A program made the translations under genes and the position numbers. This document shows, piece by piece, positions 9,829 through 19,360 of a DNA stretch of 64,000 nucleotides. The stretch is from an uncultured Methanobrevibacter sp. (GTDB taxonomy: Archaea; Methanobacteriota; Methanobacteria; Methanobacteriales; Methanobacteriaceae), in contig NZ_OMWA01000011.1 in NCBI RefSeq assembly GCF_900314615.1, forward strand, positions 1 to 64,000, read 5' to 3'. Under the pieces are notes generated by a model. It made no database searches. It had not been told where the DNA came from and saw only the letters and a list, made by a program, of their open reading frames with translations. Each line of letters begins with the position of its first letter. Position 1 is the stretch's first letter.

Positions 9829-10755
9829 ATGAAAACAGCCGTTCTAATCCCATGTTATAATGAAGCAAAAACCATTGAAAAAGTGGTTACTGATTTTAAA
9901 AGAGTGTTGCCGCATGCAGACATTTATGTCTATGACAACAACTCCACAGACAACACCGATAAAATTGCAAAAGATGCTGGAGCTATCGTTAGATATGAAT
10001 ACAAGCAAGGCAAGGGTAATGTTGTTAGATCAATGTTTCGCGACATTAAGGCTGACTGCTATATCATGGTTGACGGTGATGACACATATCCTGCGGAATC
10101 CGCTTGTGAAATTGAAAAACTCATTTTATCAAAACGTGCCGATATGGTAATCGGAGACAGACTCTCATCAACATATTTTGAGGAAAACGACAGGCCATTT
10201 CACAATAATGGAAACAAGATGGTTAGAAAATTCATAAACCTATTTTTTAAAAGTGATTTGCAGGACATCATGACTGGAATGAGAGGTTTTAGCTACAATT
10301 TCGTCAAATCTTTTCCGATTCAGTCAAAGGAGTTTGAAATTGAAACTGAAATGAGCGTATTTGCACTTATAAACAACTTCAAAATCAAGGAAATTCCAGT
10401 CGAATACAGAGACCGGATTGAAGGAAGTGAATCAAAACTGAACACTTACAGGGATGGGTATAAAGTCCTCATGATGATTGCTGCTTTAATCAGGGATGAA
10501 AGGCCGCTGCTTTTTTTCTCAGCAATCTCTTTAATACTTCTTATTATTGCGGGTATTCACTTCTTCCCAATATTATTCAGATACTTCTCAACAGGTTATG
10601 TGCTAAAAATCCCAACACTGATAATAATTTCAACAGTTGTAATCATTGCTTTCATTATCTTTTTTGCAGGCGTTATTTTGCATGTTCTTAAAAAACAGCA
10701 CAGAGACAACCTTGAACATCACCTGATTTTACTCAATGAATTAAATGGGGATTAA
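9829..10755 (+). CDS. DPM1-like membrane glycosyltransferase, family 2
   Basis: A 308-residue GT2 enzyme that probably charges a polyprenyl phosphate with a sugar at the cytoplasmic membrane, as dolichol-phosphate mannosyl or glucosyl transferases do. Visible features are AVLIPCYNEAKTI at the start, YDNNSTDNT, the metal-binding VDGDDTYP near residue 80 and GMRGFSY. Two C-terminal hydrophobic segments fall at about 224-248 and 260-286. I chose the ATG at 9829 because the GTG three codons earlier lacks a ribosome binding site. It is flanked by the metK and galU pseudogenes yet is itself intact, so it is probably still selected. The sugar is unknown. Confidence 0.85.
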   Translation: MKTAVLIPCYNEAKTIEKVVTDFKRVLPHADIYVYDNNSTDNTDKIAKDAGAIVRYEYKQGKGNVVRSMFRDIKADCYIMVDGDDTYPAESACEIEKLILSKRADMVIGDRLSSTYFEENDRPFHNNGNKMVRKFINLFFKSDLQDIMTGMRGFSYNFVKSFPIQSKEFEIETEMSVFALINNFKIKEIPVEYRDRIEGSESKLNTYRDGYKVLMMIAALIRDERPLLFFSAISLILLIIAGIHFFPILFRYFSTGYVLKIPTLIIISTVVIIAFIIFFAGVILHVLKKQHRDNLEHHLILLNELNGD

Positions 10756-10801
10756 ATTGATAGATGACTGATGTTTTGGGATTATATTGTCTGATTTTAA
10801 A

Positions 10802-11634
10802 ATGAAATCAGTTATCCTCGCAGCAGGATTGGGAACAAGACTGATTTGCCAACCAAAGCACAACCAAAGGAAATGTTGTCGGTTTATAACAATCCTGCTA
10901 TCCAGAATGTTATGTGGGAAGCAATTTCTCAGGAATAGATGGCATTCTAATAGTTACGGCAGAATAAAATGTCTATTGAAGATCCTTCGACAAGTCATAT
11001 GAACTTGAATACACTCTTCAAAAATCAGGCAAAGACAGGGTTTTAAAACAAGTCAGAAAAATTACATATCTTGATGATGTCTATTATATGTGAGACAAAA
11101 AATATTAAAGGATTGGGTCGATGCAATTTCATGTGCTGAAAGCACATTGGCGATGAACCGTTCGCAGTTCTTTTAGGAGATTCCATCACTAAAAGTACAA
11201 AACCATGCACAAAGCAGCTCATTGATGTTTTTAGAAAGTATAAAAAAACCTGCTATTTCAATTAGAGAAGTTTCATGTGACAATGTATGTAGTTACGGAA
11301 TTGTTGATGGTAATAAAATCGATGATGATGTCTACAAGATTACTCAAATGATTGAAAAACCTAAAAGTAATCAGATTAGTTCCAACTTGCAATACCTGGA
11401 AGATACATTTTAATTGATGATATCTTTGACAAGATTAGAGAAATGGAACAGGATTTAACGGTGAAATCTAGTTTACCGATGCACTATTGAAATTTGATGA
11501 TGTCTACGGTGTAAAATTCGGAGTAAAGTTTTCAATATTGAAAATAGGATTGGGTGGCACATTACTATTGGCTTTTCAATCTTGGACAAGGGGTTTCTGG
11601 GCGATTTAATCAATTGCATAAAAATTTTCATTGA
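10802..11634 (+). pseudogene. galU pseudogene 1 (UTP-glucose-1-phosphate uridylyltransferase)
   Basis: A full-length but broken copy of the intact galU at 29995-30837. It begins MKSVILAAGLGTRL, then shifts frame before the PTKAQPKEMLS match. Later pieces such as AVLLGDSITKSTKPC, AISIREVSCDNV and DDDVYKITQMIEKP lie in other frames, with in-frame stops near 10940, 11090 and 11410. The end (GDLINCIKIFI) still aligns with the galU C-terminus. It follows the DPM1-like gene by about 45 bases and was probably once in the same operon. Confidence 0.9.
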
Positions 11635-11756
11635 TTATCTATATGTCTTACAAAGTTTAATTTAAATTTTTCTTTATAATCATTCTGCTGTTTTTTCTGT
11701 GAAATTCAGGATATTTCTCACATCTGTTTTAAAATGGCTACAATGCATACATGTAG

Positions 11757-11880
11757 TTATGAAAAAATGATTGTTTATATCAGCACTATATTTAAATTAA
11801 TTTGTGATTAAATTATTTTTATAGATGATTTAAAAAGTAGTTAAATTATAACTTGTTTTTTGGAGTAAATGGTAGTTTGA
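11757..11880. repeat. diverged dispersed spacer repeat, copy B
   Basis: Second copy of the spacer described at 9577-9690. The strongest shared run is TTTAAAAAGTAGTTAAATTATA. It lies about 120 bases after galU pseudogene 1. Confidence 0.5.
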
Positions 11881-12143
11881 GGTTTGGATATTATTTTTGA
11901 CATGTTGTACTTTCGTATGTTTTCATTGATAAGATACAATTTTTTGCTAAAATTGGCACGACGGAGCTATGGTGAAAATCTGCCTTATATATTTTGTAAT
12001 CAAATTTGATAGTGTCAAATATTTATAATTTAAATTTTAATTAAATAAAATTCATATTTTAATCAATAAGTGTAATTTTGGCATTTATTAAATAATTTGG
12101 GGTTGTATCATGAGTTTTTTTTGAGGTTTTGAATTTTGGTATC

Positions 12144-12172
12144 TGTGTATCTTACAATAGGTAAGATACGCA
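12144..12172. repeat. stable hairpin
   Basis: TGTGTATCTTAC and GTAAGATACGCA pair over 12 positions (one G-T wobble) around an AATAG loop. There is no T-run after it, so it may be an RNA element or operator rather than a terminator. Confidence 0.45.
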
Positions 12173-12289
12173 AAAATGCTGAATTAACTTCTTTTAAAAT
12201 CTTTTATTTTCAAATAAACCTATAAATATAGGTTTATAAATTAAAACAATAAATTTAAATAGTGCATGGAATATAATAATGAGTATGGG

Positions 12290-12390
12290 ATGAAGTAATC
12301 AAGATAAAATAAGCGAAAGAAGTCTTTGCATAGACCATTACTGTTAGGGTCGAGGTAATGATCCATGAGCGAAAGACAAACAACATATTA
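12290..12390 (+). ncRNA. candidate structured RNA (weak)
   Basis: This stretch is richer in G and C than its surroundings and has no open frame. GACCATTAC and GTAATGATC can pair (8 of 9) around a TGTTAGGGTCGAG loop. TTTGCAT and ATGAGCGAAAG can extend the stem imperfectly, and the string GCGAAAGA occurs on both sides. I could not match it to a known RNA family. Strand is assumed from the downstream genes. Confidence 0.25.
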
Positions 12391-12546
12391 TGAATTATAA
12401 TAAGTTAAGTTATATTATGGTACTCCTGCCTATTATACTTTATCTATTTTTAGCTTGAAGGCTTTTGTCCGCTTATTGATGTTTGCATTGCCGATTCCCA
12501 TTTACAAAGGAGTGATGAATCAGTTATGCTCCGGGAGGTGATTTAC

Positions 12547-12636
12547 ATGAGTATCAAAACAAAACACGTTCTGTCAAAGGGGATGCCAAAGTATAAGATT
12601 ATTGCAGTGCCAATAATCTTGGATGGGCTGATTTAA
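12547..12636 (+). CDS. 29-residue peptide or gene relic
   Basis: Starts at an ATG with a textbook ribosome binding site (GGGAGGTGATTTAC) and encodes MSIKTKHVLSKGMPKYK followed by a hydrophobic end. The peptide is basic then hydrophobic. It could be a real small protein or the start of a gene that decayed after codon 29. It lies 57 bases before the KTSC gene. Confidence 0.35.
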   Translation: MSIKTKHVLSKGMPKYKIIAVPIILDGLI

Positions 12637-12693
12637 CTCTATTCATTGGTGAAGGCATCTGACGTGAGAACTTGACTAAATGGGGGTCTTATT

Positions 12694-12900
12694 ATGATTG
12701 AAGTTAGATCATCTAACTTAAGAGCTGTGGAATATAATCCGTCAACTCATACATTGACCATCTGGTTTCGAAACGGTAGTGTCTATGAGTATTATGGTGT
12801 TTCCCAAAACATCTATGATGGATTGCTTTTAGCCCAGTCAAAAGGCAGATACCACCACAGATACATAAAGAATTCCTATCGATACTGTAGGATTAGATAA
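12694..12900 (+). CDS. KTSC domain protein
   Basis: A 68-residue single-domain protein. The sequence MIEVRSSNLRAVEYNPSTHT, then WFRNGSVYEYYGV and the GRYHHRYIKN end, match the KTSC domain. That domain was named for similarity to the C-terminus of lysyl-tRNA synthetase and is often found alone in phage, plasmid and accessory regions. Its biochemical role is not established; nucleic-acid binding is a guess from its basic tail. It precedes the DUF6119 gene by 64 bases in the same direction and may be transcribed with it. Confidence 0.75.
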   Translation: MIEVRSSNLRAVEYNPSTHTLTIWFRNGSVYEYYGVSQNIYDGLLLAQSKGRYHHRYIKNSYRYCRIR

Positions 12901-12964
12901 ATGATGATGTCTGGCTTTAACTTAAAAGCCAGATGTTAAATTATTAACATGGATTGGTGATAAT

Positions 12965-14572
12965 ATGAGTGATATTAGCTTATATAAAATTAATAATATT
13001 TCCAAATTGAAATCAAAATTAATAAAAGAGGGTTTTGAGAAAAAGAACAATACAAAGAAAGTCGAAATCGGCGAAGGAAAAGATAAAAAAGAATATTTGA
13101 TGGAATTCTACTATGAACACGGCATGGACTTAAATGTGGTGTCTTGGCATAATTTTGCTGAAAATTTTGATGTCACTCCTTCTGAAGTCCAGTCAAATCC
13201 ACGTGCAGTGATATTGATTGAAAGAGATGAATCGTATTATGCCATATCATTTGGAACGGCTTACCATTATGTGGAGCCGTTGTCTGATAAGCAGTGGGCA
13301 TTCAATTTTGCAAAAAGACTAAATTATGACAAGATAAATCTGATGGCAACAACGATTCCACAATCTAAATTGACCAAACAGATTAGTTCCTATAGAAACT
13401 ATAATGAAACGGATATCAATGTTGGTGAGGCATTAAGTAAGATAACTGCATATATGGAACCGGACGATGAACTCATTGATGTTGGAGAGAAACTTCAGGT
13501 AGGCAATTCTCTAAAACTGAAACTTGAGAAGGATGACCTTGAAACTGTTGCAAAAACAATATCTTATATTGAAGAGGTAATCTCAAAGGCTGATGTCCTG
13601 TGGGAAATTCCGCAGATAGTTGAAATTAAGGATGAAAAAGAACTTGAAAAACTTAATGCAAAGTTAAAAGAAGAGATATGCAAGTGGTCCGTTGAAAGAC
13701 AAAAAAGCAATCTTCTAGACGTCAATAACTATGTGGTCTACAGCAATGATTTTAAAAATATTGATGATTTCGCAGAATTTCAACTAAAGTACAAAAAGAA
13801 GAATTCCAAAGAAAAGGCAATAGTGGAAAACTATGATGATTTAAGTATGGCTACAATACTAAAATTCATCTCTTCAAATAATATTGCATCTGATGATGTT
13901 TTAGACATCAACATAATTTTTTCAAATGAAAACGAGAAAATCCAACGGACTTTGGATAAGATAATAATCTATGATTGCATTGATGAAAACTGTGTATATG
14001 AGTATGGAAAATGGAGCAGGTACAACCAGCATTATATTGATATGGTTGAAAAGGAGATTGCAACAATCCCTGCAAAATTCTGTCCGGAATACCGCTTTGA
14101 AAGTGATGAATATGATAGGTTCATAACTGACAGAAATGGCAGTAATAATAAGGAGTATAATGAAACAACATTCAATGACTATCTTGTCAAATGTCATGAT
14201 TTTGTAAATTATGATAAAGAACTGAGGCGGAAAAAAGGTTATGCAGTTGAAATAATGGATTTGTATAAAGATGGTGTTGCTTATTCAGTCAAGAAAGGCA
14301 GTGGTTCACAAAAACTATCTGTTGTAGTTGACCAAAGTATCGAGGGAATGAGATTCCTCATAAAGGAAGACACTAATTTTGCCAATAAAATCGAAACGGT
14401 TTGCATTTGGCTAATTTTAGACCGTAAAAAGGATATTCATGATGAAAATAATGTTGCAGACATTAACGAACTAGATATGCTAATGTTAAAAACCAAACTG
14501 GTGATATGGGCTCAACAAATGAGATTATGGGGATATAAGCCCGTTATTCAAATAAATTATAAAAAAAGATAA
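12965..14572 (+). CDS. DUF6119 / TIGR04141 family sporadically distributed protein
   Basis: A 535-residue soluble protein that I recognise as the TIGR04141 (DUF6119) family from its layout: MSDISLYKIN start, then AVILIERDESYYAISFG with the YH pair in the next segment, a long middle region and the closing W-Q-x-R-x-W-G-Y-K-P segment. The family is scattered among bacteria and archaea in accessory and defence loci. Its activity is unknown. The start has a perfect GGTGATAAT site. It ends eight bases before galU pseudogene 2, whose first 45 or so codons are missing, so KTSC and DUF6119 probably arrived as an insertion into that duplicate. Confidence 0.75.
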   Translation: MSDISLYKINNISKLKSKLIKEGFEKKNNTKKVEIGEGKDKKEYLMEFYYEHGMDLNVVSWHNFAENFDVTPSEVQSNPRAVILIERDESYYAISFGTAYHYVEPLSDKQWAFNFAKRLNYDKINLMATTIPQSKLTKQISSYRNYNETDINVGEALSKITAYMEPDDELIDVGEKLQVGNSLKLKLEKDDLETVAKTISYIEEVISKADVLWEIPQIVEIKDEKELEKLNAKLKEEICKWSVERQKSNLLDVNNYVVYSNDFKNIDDFAEFQLKYKKKNSKEKAIVENYDDLSMATILKFISSNNIASDDVLDINIIFSNENEKIQRTLDKIIIYDCIDENCVYEYGKWSRYNQHYIDMVEKEIATIPAKFCPEYRFESDEYDRFITDRNGSNNKEYNETTFNDYLVKCHDFVNYDKELRRKKGYAVEIMDLYKDGVAYSVKKGSGSQKLSVVVDQSIEGMRFLIKEDTNFANKIETVCIWLILDRKKDIHDENNVADINELDMLMLKTKLVIWAQQMRLWGYKPVIQINYKKR

Positions 14573-14579
14573 TTATGCA

Positions 14580-15241
14580 ATGATGGTGTCCTTGTTATTG
14601 TGTATGGAAATAAAAGGTCAATCGAAGATTATTTCGACAAGTCTTACGAATTTGAACAAACTCTGCAGAAGGTAGGTAAAGACAGTGTCTTAAAGGAAGT
14701 TCGAAAAATCACGGATTTAGTTGGGGTGTGCTAATCAGGCAAAAAATCAGAGAGGCATGGGTGATGAGCCTTTGTAGCTCTTTTGGATGCACAATAACAA
14801 AATCCCAAACTCCATGCACAAAAGGGCTGATTGATGTTTTCAACAGATTCGAAAAACCCACATGTTCTCTGAAGGTGATTTCAAATGACAAGCTTAACAA
14901 GTACGGCATTGTCGGCAAGTCAAATTGAAGAAAACATCTACAAAACCAATCAATTGATAGAAAAACAGAAGATTGATGAGGCTCCGTCAAACCGTGCAAT
15001 GGCTGGCAGATATATCCTGACGTCGGACGTCTTTGACAAGATTCGTGAAATGCAAGAGGGTGTTGGTGGCGGAATACCGCTGACCGATACACTCACAAAA
15101 CTTGATGAAGTCTATGGAGTGCTCTTTGAAGGCAGGATATATAATGTGGCAACCCGTTTCGATTGGTTAAGTCATCCATAGAATTCAGTCTTGAGGATTC
15201 AACTGGGATGAACTGATACAATATATGAAAACATTCATATA
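14580..15241 (+). pseudogene. galU pseudogene 2, 5'-truncated
   Basis: A third galU-like sequence. It starts inside the gene (DGVLVIVYGNKRSIEDYFDK) and lacks the nucleotide-binding N-terminus. KSYEFEQTLQKVGKDSVL, ITDLVGV, KQLIEKQKIDEAPSN and YVLTSDVFDKI-like pieces follow in changing frames, with stops near 14733 and 15179. The C-terminal YENIHI near 15235 aligns with YMKTFI of intact GalU. The break at its left end coincides with the end of the DUF6119 gene. Confidence 0.88.
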
Positions 15242-15464
15242 GTTATCTAGGTGTGGGGATTTAAACCAATTTGGCTAAACTTATAATTTCTTGGGAAGAT
15301 TATTAGAGGTGCATAATATATAAATATACAAATACATATATATTAATTGCATTATTACTTTTCAAATGCTCTTGGAAAAAATAAATTTAATAGTATTAAC
15401 TATAATTTATTTATATACTATTTGTATTTTATTAAAAACATTTATGTTGGAGATGTGTTAGTAG

Positions 15465-16352
15465 ATGTTAAAACTTGTTGATACCACCTCAAAAACCATG
15501 GATGATTTAGTAAAGTTTTTGTTTTTTGAACTTAAAGAGAATAATGAACCTATAAGTGAAACTCAAATGCAAAAATTAATTTTTAAAATTAAAATGGAAT
15601 TGGGTGGAAGTCATGAGTTATATGAAGAATTGCCATATTATTGGTATATACATGGTCCGTTTTCAGAAGTTGTAAGAGATTCATTTAACGACATTAAAAA
15701 TAATTTTTGTAAATTACAAGCATATAATAAGGTCATACTCAAAAAACAGCATGATGATTTTAAAGATAGTGAATTAGTTGATAATTTTTCTGAAATTATA
15801 AAAATATCCAAGAAGATTATAAATAATCAAAACCTATTTGATAATATTGTAAAACATGTTTATAATATGTATGCGCCATATAGAGTTATGCTTCCATTTA
15901 AATTTGAAATCTATCAGATTGCTAATAATAATAGGTTTTCACAGAATTTTGATGTTGATGAATATGTGGATACATTTTATAAATGTGAATCACAATTACC
16001 TGATGATAAATATTTTGTTAACTTTTCAGAGATTTATTCTCAACTTTGCATAAATTTAGATTTAATTAATGATAATGGCACTTTTGATGAAAATTGGAGA
16101 TTTTTAAGGAATCTTATTAAAGAACTATGGACAACATTTGCAAAAGGTCTTCGAGTAAAATCTAAAGATAACTATTATAATTATGAAATAGATGTTTGGA
16201 ATCAAAAATTTGAGGATAATTTAAGAATATTGTCTCAATTTGTTGATAAGACTGAAATTCTCACTAATTACAATAGTTCATCTAATAATAATTACACATC
16301 TTCTCAAAAAAAGATTTTAAATACAACTATTGGAAGTTATTTGAGGGGTTAA
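15465..16352 (+). CDS. probable SocA/Panacea-like antitoxin domain protein
   Basis: A 295-residue soluble protein. The first 75 residues (LVKFLFFELKENNEPISETQMQKL, then PYYWYIHGPFSEVVRDSF) resemble the Panacea/DUF4065 (SocA) fold, in which a helix with a KL..L pattern is followed by a W..GP motif. The other 220 residues, rich in K and N, are unassigned. Known SocA/Panacea proteins neutralise toxins encoded next to them. Here the next gene, starting one base after this stop codon, encodes a PIN-domain protein. The family call is by eye and tentative; the pairing is clear. Confidence 0.5.
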   Translation: MLKLVDTTSKTMDDLVKFLFFELKENNEPISETQMQKLIFKIKMELGGSHELYEELPYYWYIHGPFSEVVRDSFNDIKNNFCKLQAYNKVILKKQHDDFKDSELVDNFSEIIKISKKIINNQNLFDNIVKHVYNMYAPYRVMLPFKFEIYQIANNNRFSQNFDVDEYVDTFYKCESQLPDDKYFVNFSEIYSQLCINLDLINDNGTFDENWRFLRNLIKELWTTFAKGLRVKSKDNYYNYEIDVWNQKFEDNLRILSQFVDKTEILTNYNSSSNNNYTSSQKKILNTTIGSYLRG

Positions 16353-16353
16353 T

Positions 16354-17064
16354 TTGGTTGAATGTGATTATCATTTTTTAGATACTAATATTGTTTTAGC
16401 TTTAATTTTACCTAATGATGGGAGCAAGTCTGAAAGTGGAAAATATTTTACAAAATCAAGCCATGAAAAATATTTTTCAAACACTGCATTTAAGGAAGCT
16501 AAAAATGTTATAAATAATTGGAGGCGTGTTTCGTTAAAAATCATAACTTGTATTAAAAATTACTTAACACAAAATTTAATTAATTCTCAAAATGTAAATG
16601 CTCATTTTAGAAAAATTAAAGAATTATTTTTGAAAAGATATCAAGATGATGATTTTCCTGAGAATATGAAAAAGGAGAATTTTGAAAATGTAATTACTAT
16701 CTTTTTTAATGAGTATGATAGTAAAATTAAACAAATATTAATCGATGATAACTTAAGTGAGTTGAATGTAATTTCAAAGGATATTAGAGATGCTTTTAAA
16801 CAACTTCACAATGACCTCATAAGTTTTTTAGATAACTTGATTTGCATAACTTTTGTTGAAGAAAATACAAAATTAAAAGAACTTATTAAAATTGGTATTC
16901 ACAAACCGGATAATGTATTAATTAATGAAGCTTTTGTTTTATCATTGTTTCTTGATCAGATAATTGGGTTTATAACTTTTGATAATGGAATTTTAAAGTA
17001 TAATAATGAGATCATTAATCTTTTTTCATCTAAAATACATGTTTTAAATCCTATTGATATTTAG
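16354..17064 (+). CDS. PIN-domain ribonuclease, probable toxin
   Basis: A 236-residue protein with the N-terminal strand HFLDTNIVLAL (D10, T, N) and the C-terminal ITFDNGIL (D210) that bracket PIN nuclease domains. NEAF in between can supply another metal-binding acid. PIN toxins cut RNA with bound Mg2+. At 236 residues it is longer than the usual 130-150, with about 90 extra residues of charged helix in the middle. It begins with TTG immediately after the previous stop, a coupling expected of a toxin-antitoxin pair. Confidence 0.6.
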   Translation: MVECDYHFLDTNIVLALILPNDGSKSESGKYFTKSSHEKYFSNTAFKEAKNVINNWRRVSLKIITCIKNYLTQNLINSQNVNAHFRKIKELFLKRYQDDDFPENMKKENFENVITIFFNEYDSKIKQILIDDNLSELNVISKDIRDAFKQLHNDLISFLDNLICITFVEENTKLKELIKIGIHKPDNVLINEAFVLSLFLDQIIGFITFDNGILKYNNEIINLFSSKIHVLNPIDI

Positions 17065-17092
17065 AAACGTTCATTAACGATTATTTAATTAT

Positions 17093-17113
17093 CGTTATTT
17101 TTATAAAATAACG
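17093..17113. terminator. hairpin after the PIN gene
   Basis: CGTTATTTT and AAAATAACG pair perfectly over 9 bp around a TAT loop, just after the toxin gene. There is no T-run beyond it, so a terminator role is likely but not certain. Confidence 0.4.
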
Positions 17114-17218
17114 GATGTTATATTAATTTAATCAATATCTGTTTTTATCAATGTAGAATGTCTAAAACTTAAGCAATATAATCTTAAACTAATTCAATAT
17201 TTTAATAGATAATATTTA

Positions 17219-17230
17219 GGGGGGGGGGGG
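17219..17230. promoter_or_regulatory. 12-G homopolymer at the ribosome binding site of the HEPN gene
   Basis: Twelve consecutive Gs lie seven bases before the predicted TTG start at 17238, exactly where a ribosome binding site should be. In such AT-rich DNA the run stands out. Length changes by slippage would alter spacing and translation. A sequencing artefact cannot be excluded. Confidence 0.4.
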
Positions 17231-17237
17231 TTGAATT

Positions 17238-18509
17238 TTGAATTCAATCAATTTCAAAACAAATTCTTTAATAAAAAATTTTAAAAATACTATAAAAGCT
17301 CTTCATCATTGCAAATGTGATTCAAAAACTTATTTTAGGTATAAATCAAAATTAAATATAGATAAAAATGTTGATATGCATATTAAGCAAATTATTTCTG
17401 AAATGATGAGTGAAGAAGTTATTGTGAACAATTTTTCAAAAAAATATATAATCACTAATGTCATATCTATTTTAGAGGAAATTCACGATAAAAATGGATT
17501 TAACTTAAATAATAATGATTTCAAAAATTTATATTTAAATTTAATTCGAGATTTCGAAAATGAGATTAACAATACAATTGAAAATGAATTTAAAGAATTT
17601 GAATTCATTTCGCATATAGATAATTTAAAATTATCTAGGGAAATTAAAATTGCTGATGTAATTTTATTTCCTTATGATTCATCAATTTCAGATTTAGCAT
17701 ATATAAATGATAATGAGTATGTTTCTGATGATTTTTTCAGAGATGATGAAGTCTATGCCAGAACCTGTGTATATGGTTCAAAAGATTATGCTATTAAAAA
17801 GTCAGAAGTAAAAATTAAAATGGCTTTAAATATTTTAAAATTTTTACTACCTGGTCATTTAACTAATTTTAATTTAGATGGGGAAACAGTTAAAAATGTT
17901 TTTAGAGACTATATCTTTCTTAATTCAAATGAATTATTTGGAGGGGGGGCACGAAAAGTCGGTGATTTTCACTTTTGTTGCGATATTGATGATGAGTTAT
18001 TAAAAGGGATGTCTTTTAATTTAGAAATTTTGTCTTCATTATTTAAAAATAATAATCGATTTACTTTTGAAAATAATTTATTGTCTGCTATTTATTGGTT
18101 TGGTGAGGCAGTTTCTCAAGGCATGATGAAATATAGGGATGCAGATAATAAATATTCAACGGAATTAGATAATTTTGAATATTTTAATGCTTATCCAAAA
18201 TTGTTAAATCTTATTATTTCTTTAGAAACTGTTTTTATTTATGGTAATGAAGATAAATCTAAAAGTATTTCTTCAAAAGTTTCTGCATTAATTGCAAATC
18301 CAGGATATGAAGAATTTATTTCAGAGTTTCTTAAAGAAATATATATTAATAGATCTAAAATAGTACATTCAGGAATTGTATATATTTCCAAAGATGACTT
18401 AAATACTTTGGTTAATTATACAAGAGCAGCAATATTTAAGATTGCAGTTATTAACCATTTAAATAGGGATAAAATTTCATATTTTAATAAAATATATGGT
18501 GTAATATGA
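17238..18509 (+). CDS. ApeA-like HEPN domain protein, predicted RNase
   Basis: A 423-residue soluble protein. The C-terminal 110 residues resemble an ApeA-like HEPN domain: a helix with SLETVFIYGNEDKSKSISSK, then NRSKIVHSG, which supplies the catalytic R-x4-H motif (R372, H377) of HEPN ribonucleases, then a long final helix. The N-terminal 300 residues probably sense or regulate and are unassigned. HEPN proteins cut host RNA during phage infection. The TTG start is the best available, downstream of a 12-G run. Its stop overlaps the next start (ATGA), so the two are translated together. Confidence 0.7.
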   Translation: MNSINFKTNSLIKNFKNTIKALHHCKCDSKTYFRYKSKLNIDKNVDMHIKQIISEMMSEEVIVNNFSKKYIITNVISILEEIHDKNGFNLNNNDFKNLYLNLIRDFENEINNTIENEFKEFEFISHIDNLKLSREIKIADVILFPYDSSISDLAYINDNEYVSDDFFRDDEVYARTCVYGSKDYAIKKSEVKIKMALNILKFLLPGHLTNFNLDGETVKNVFRDYIFLNSNELFGGGARKVGDFHFCCDIDDELLKGMSFNLEILSSLFKNNNRFTFENNLLSAIYWFGEAVSQGMMKYRDADNKYSTELDNFEYFNAYPKLLNLIISLETVFIYGNEDKSKSISSKVSALIANPGYEEFISEFLKEIYINRSKIVHSGIVYISKDDLNTLVNYTRAAIFKIAVINHLNRDKISYFNKIYGVI

Positions 18510-19360
18510 CTAATCCTAAAAAACAGCATTATGTTCCTCAGTTTTATTTAAGAAACTTTAAAGATGGGTCTTCTGATAATATAATTAATTGTTTTAATAT
18601 TAAAACTAAAAAATATTACAAAGCATCTATTGATAAAGTCGCACAAAAGAAATATTTCTATCAATCTTCTAAAAACAATTTAGAATATCAATTATCTTTA
18701 ATTGAAAAGGAATCTAGTAAATATATTAACAATTTGGTTGAAAATAAGAAATATAAATATTTAAATAATTTAAATATTAGGGCAAATTTATCATATTTCA
18801 TGTCACTGCAGTTTATTAGAACAAATGATAAACGAGAATGGATAAAGAATCATTCTTATGAATTAAAAGAGGAAATTTCACAAGAAATAAAAATTCCTCT
18901 AAAATTTCAAAAGTTATTTGATGAATTTCCTTCAGATGAACATGTGAAAAATTGGCATTTGGAATATATTGAAAAATTTTCTTTGAAATTTTTCAAATAT
19001 TTTTATTATAAAAAATGGATTTTAATTAAAAACAAGACTAATTTGAATTTTTGGACATCAGATAATCCTATTGCAATTTGGAATCCTATAAATCCTCAAG
19101 GTTTATGCAGGAAATGCAGTTTTATTTTCTTTCCACTGAGTTCAAAATTATGCCTATGTCTGGCGGATCCTTTTTATTTTTCTAATTTGGACCAGAGTAG
19201 AACTTCAAGTGTTGGAACTAATATTTTAAAGGCAACATCCTTTAAATTTAAGGAAGAAGTTGATGTTATTAATAATAATTTTCTGGAAGTTGATTCTTGT
19301 AATATGAATATTTTTTCAAAAGATTGTGATTTTGAAGTATTATTTAATAGGTGTCATTAA
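18506..19360 (+). CDS. DUF4238 family protein
   Basis: A 284-residue protein. The opening KKQHYVPQFYLRNF is the diagnostic start of DUF4238, a family often found in defence and mobile regions and proposed to be nuclease-like, though not proven. ASIDKVAQKKYFY, FIRTNDKR and NFWTSDNPIAIWNP also fit the family. It overlaps the upstream HEPN gene by four bases. That tight coupling suggests a two-component unit, for example toxin and partner. No membrane segments are visible. Confidence 0.75.
   Translation: MTNPKKQHYVPQFYLRNFKDGSSDNIINCFNIKTKKYYKASIDKVAQKKYFYQSSKNNLEYQLSLIEKESSKYINNLVENKKYKYLNNLNIRANLSYFMSLQFIRTNDKREWIKNHSYELKEEISQEIKIPLKFQKLFDEFPSDEHVKNWHLEYIEKFSLKFFKYFYYKKWILIKNKTNLNFWTSDNPIAIWNPINPQGLCRKCSFIFFPLSSKLCLCLADPFYFSNLDQSRTSSVGTNILKATSFKFKEEVDVINNNFLEVDSCNMNIFSKDCDFEVLFNRCH

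Larger units (their letters stand above)
11635..12546. other. non-coding region with repeat copy B and hairpins
   Basis: About 900 bases without a gene. It holds spacer repeat copy B (11757-11880), a stable hairpin at 12144-12172 and a less AT-rich, possibly structured stretch at 12290-12390. The right end carries the strong GGAGGTGA ribosome binding site of a tiny gene. Confidence 0.45.

Noticed and set aside
12294..12385. Possible tRNA or C/D box RNA
   Set aside because: No cloverleaf, no T-arm consensus, and no C and D boxes at the right spacing; kept only as a weak structured-RNA candidate.
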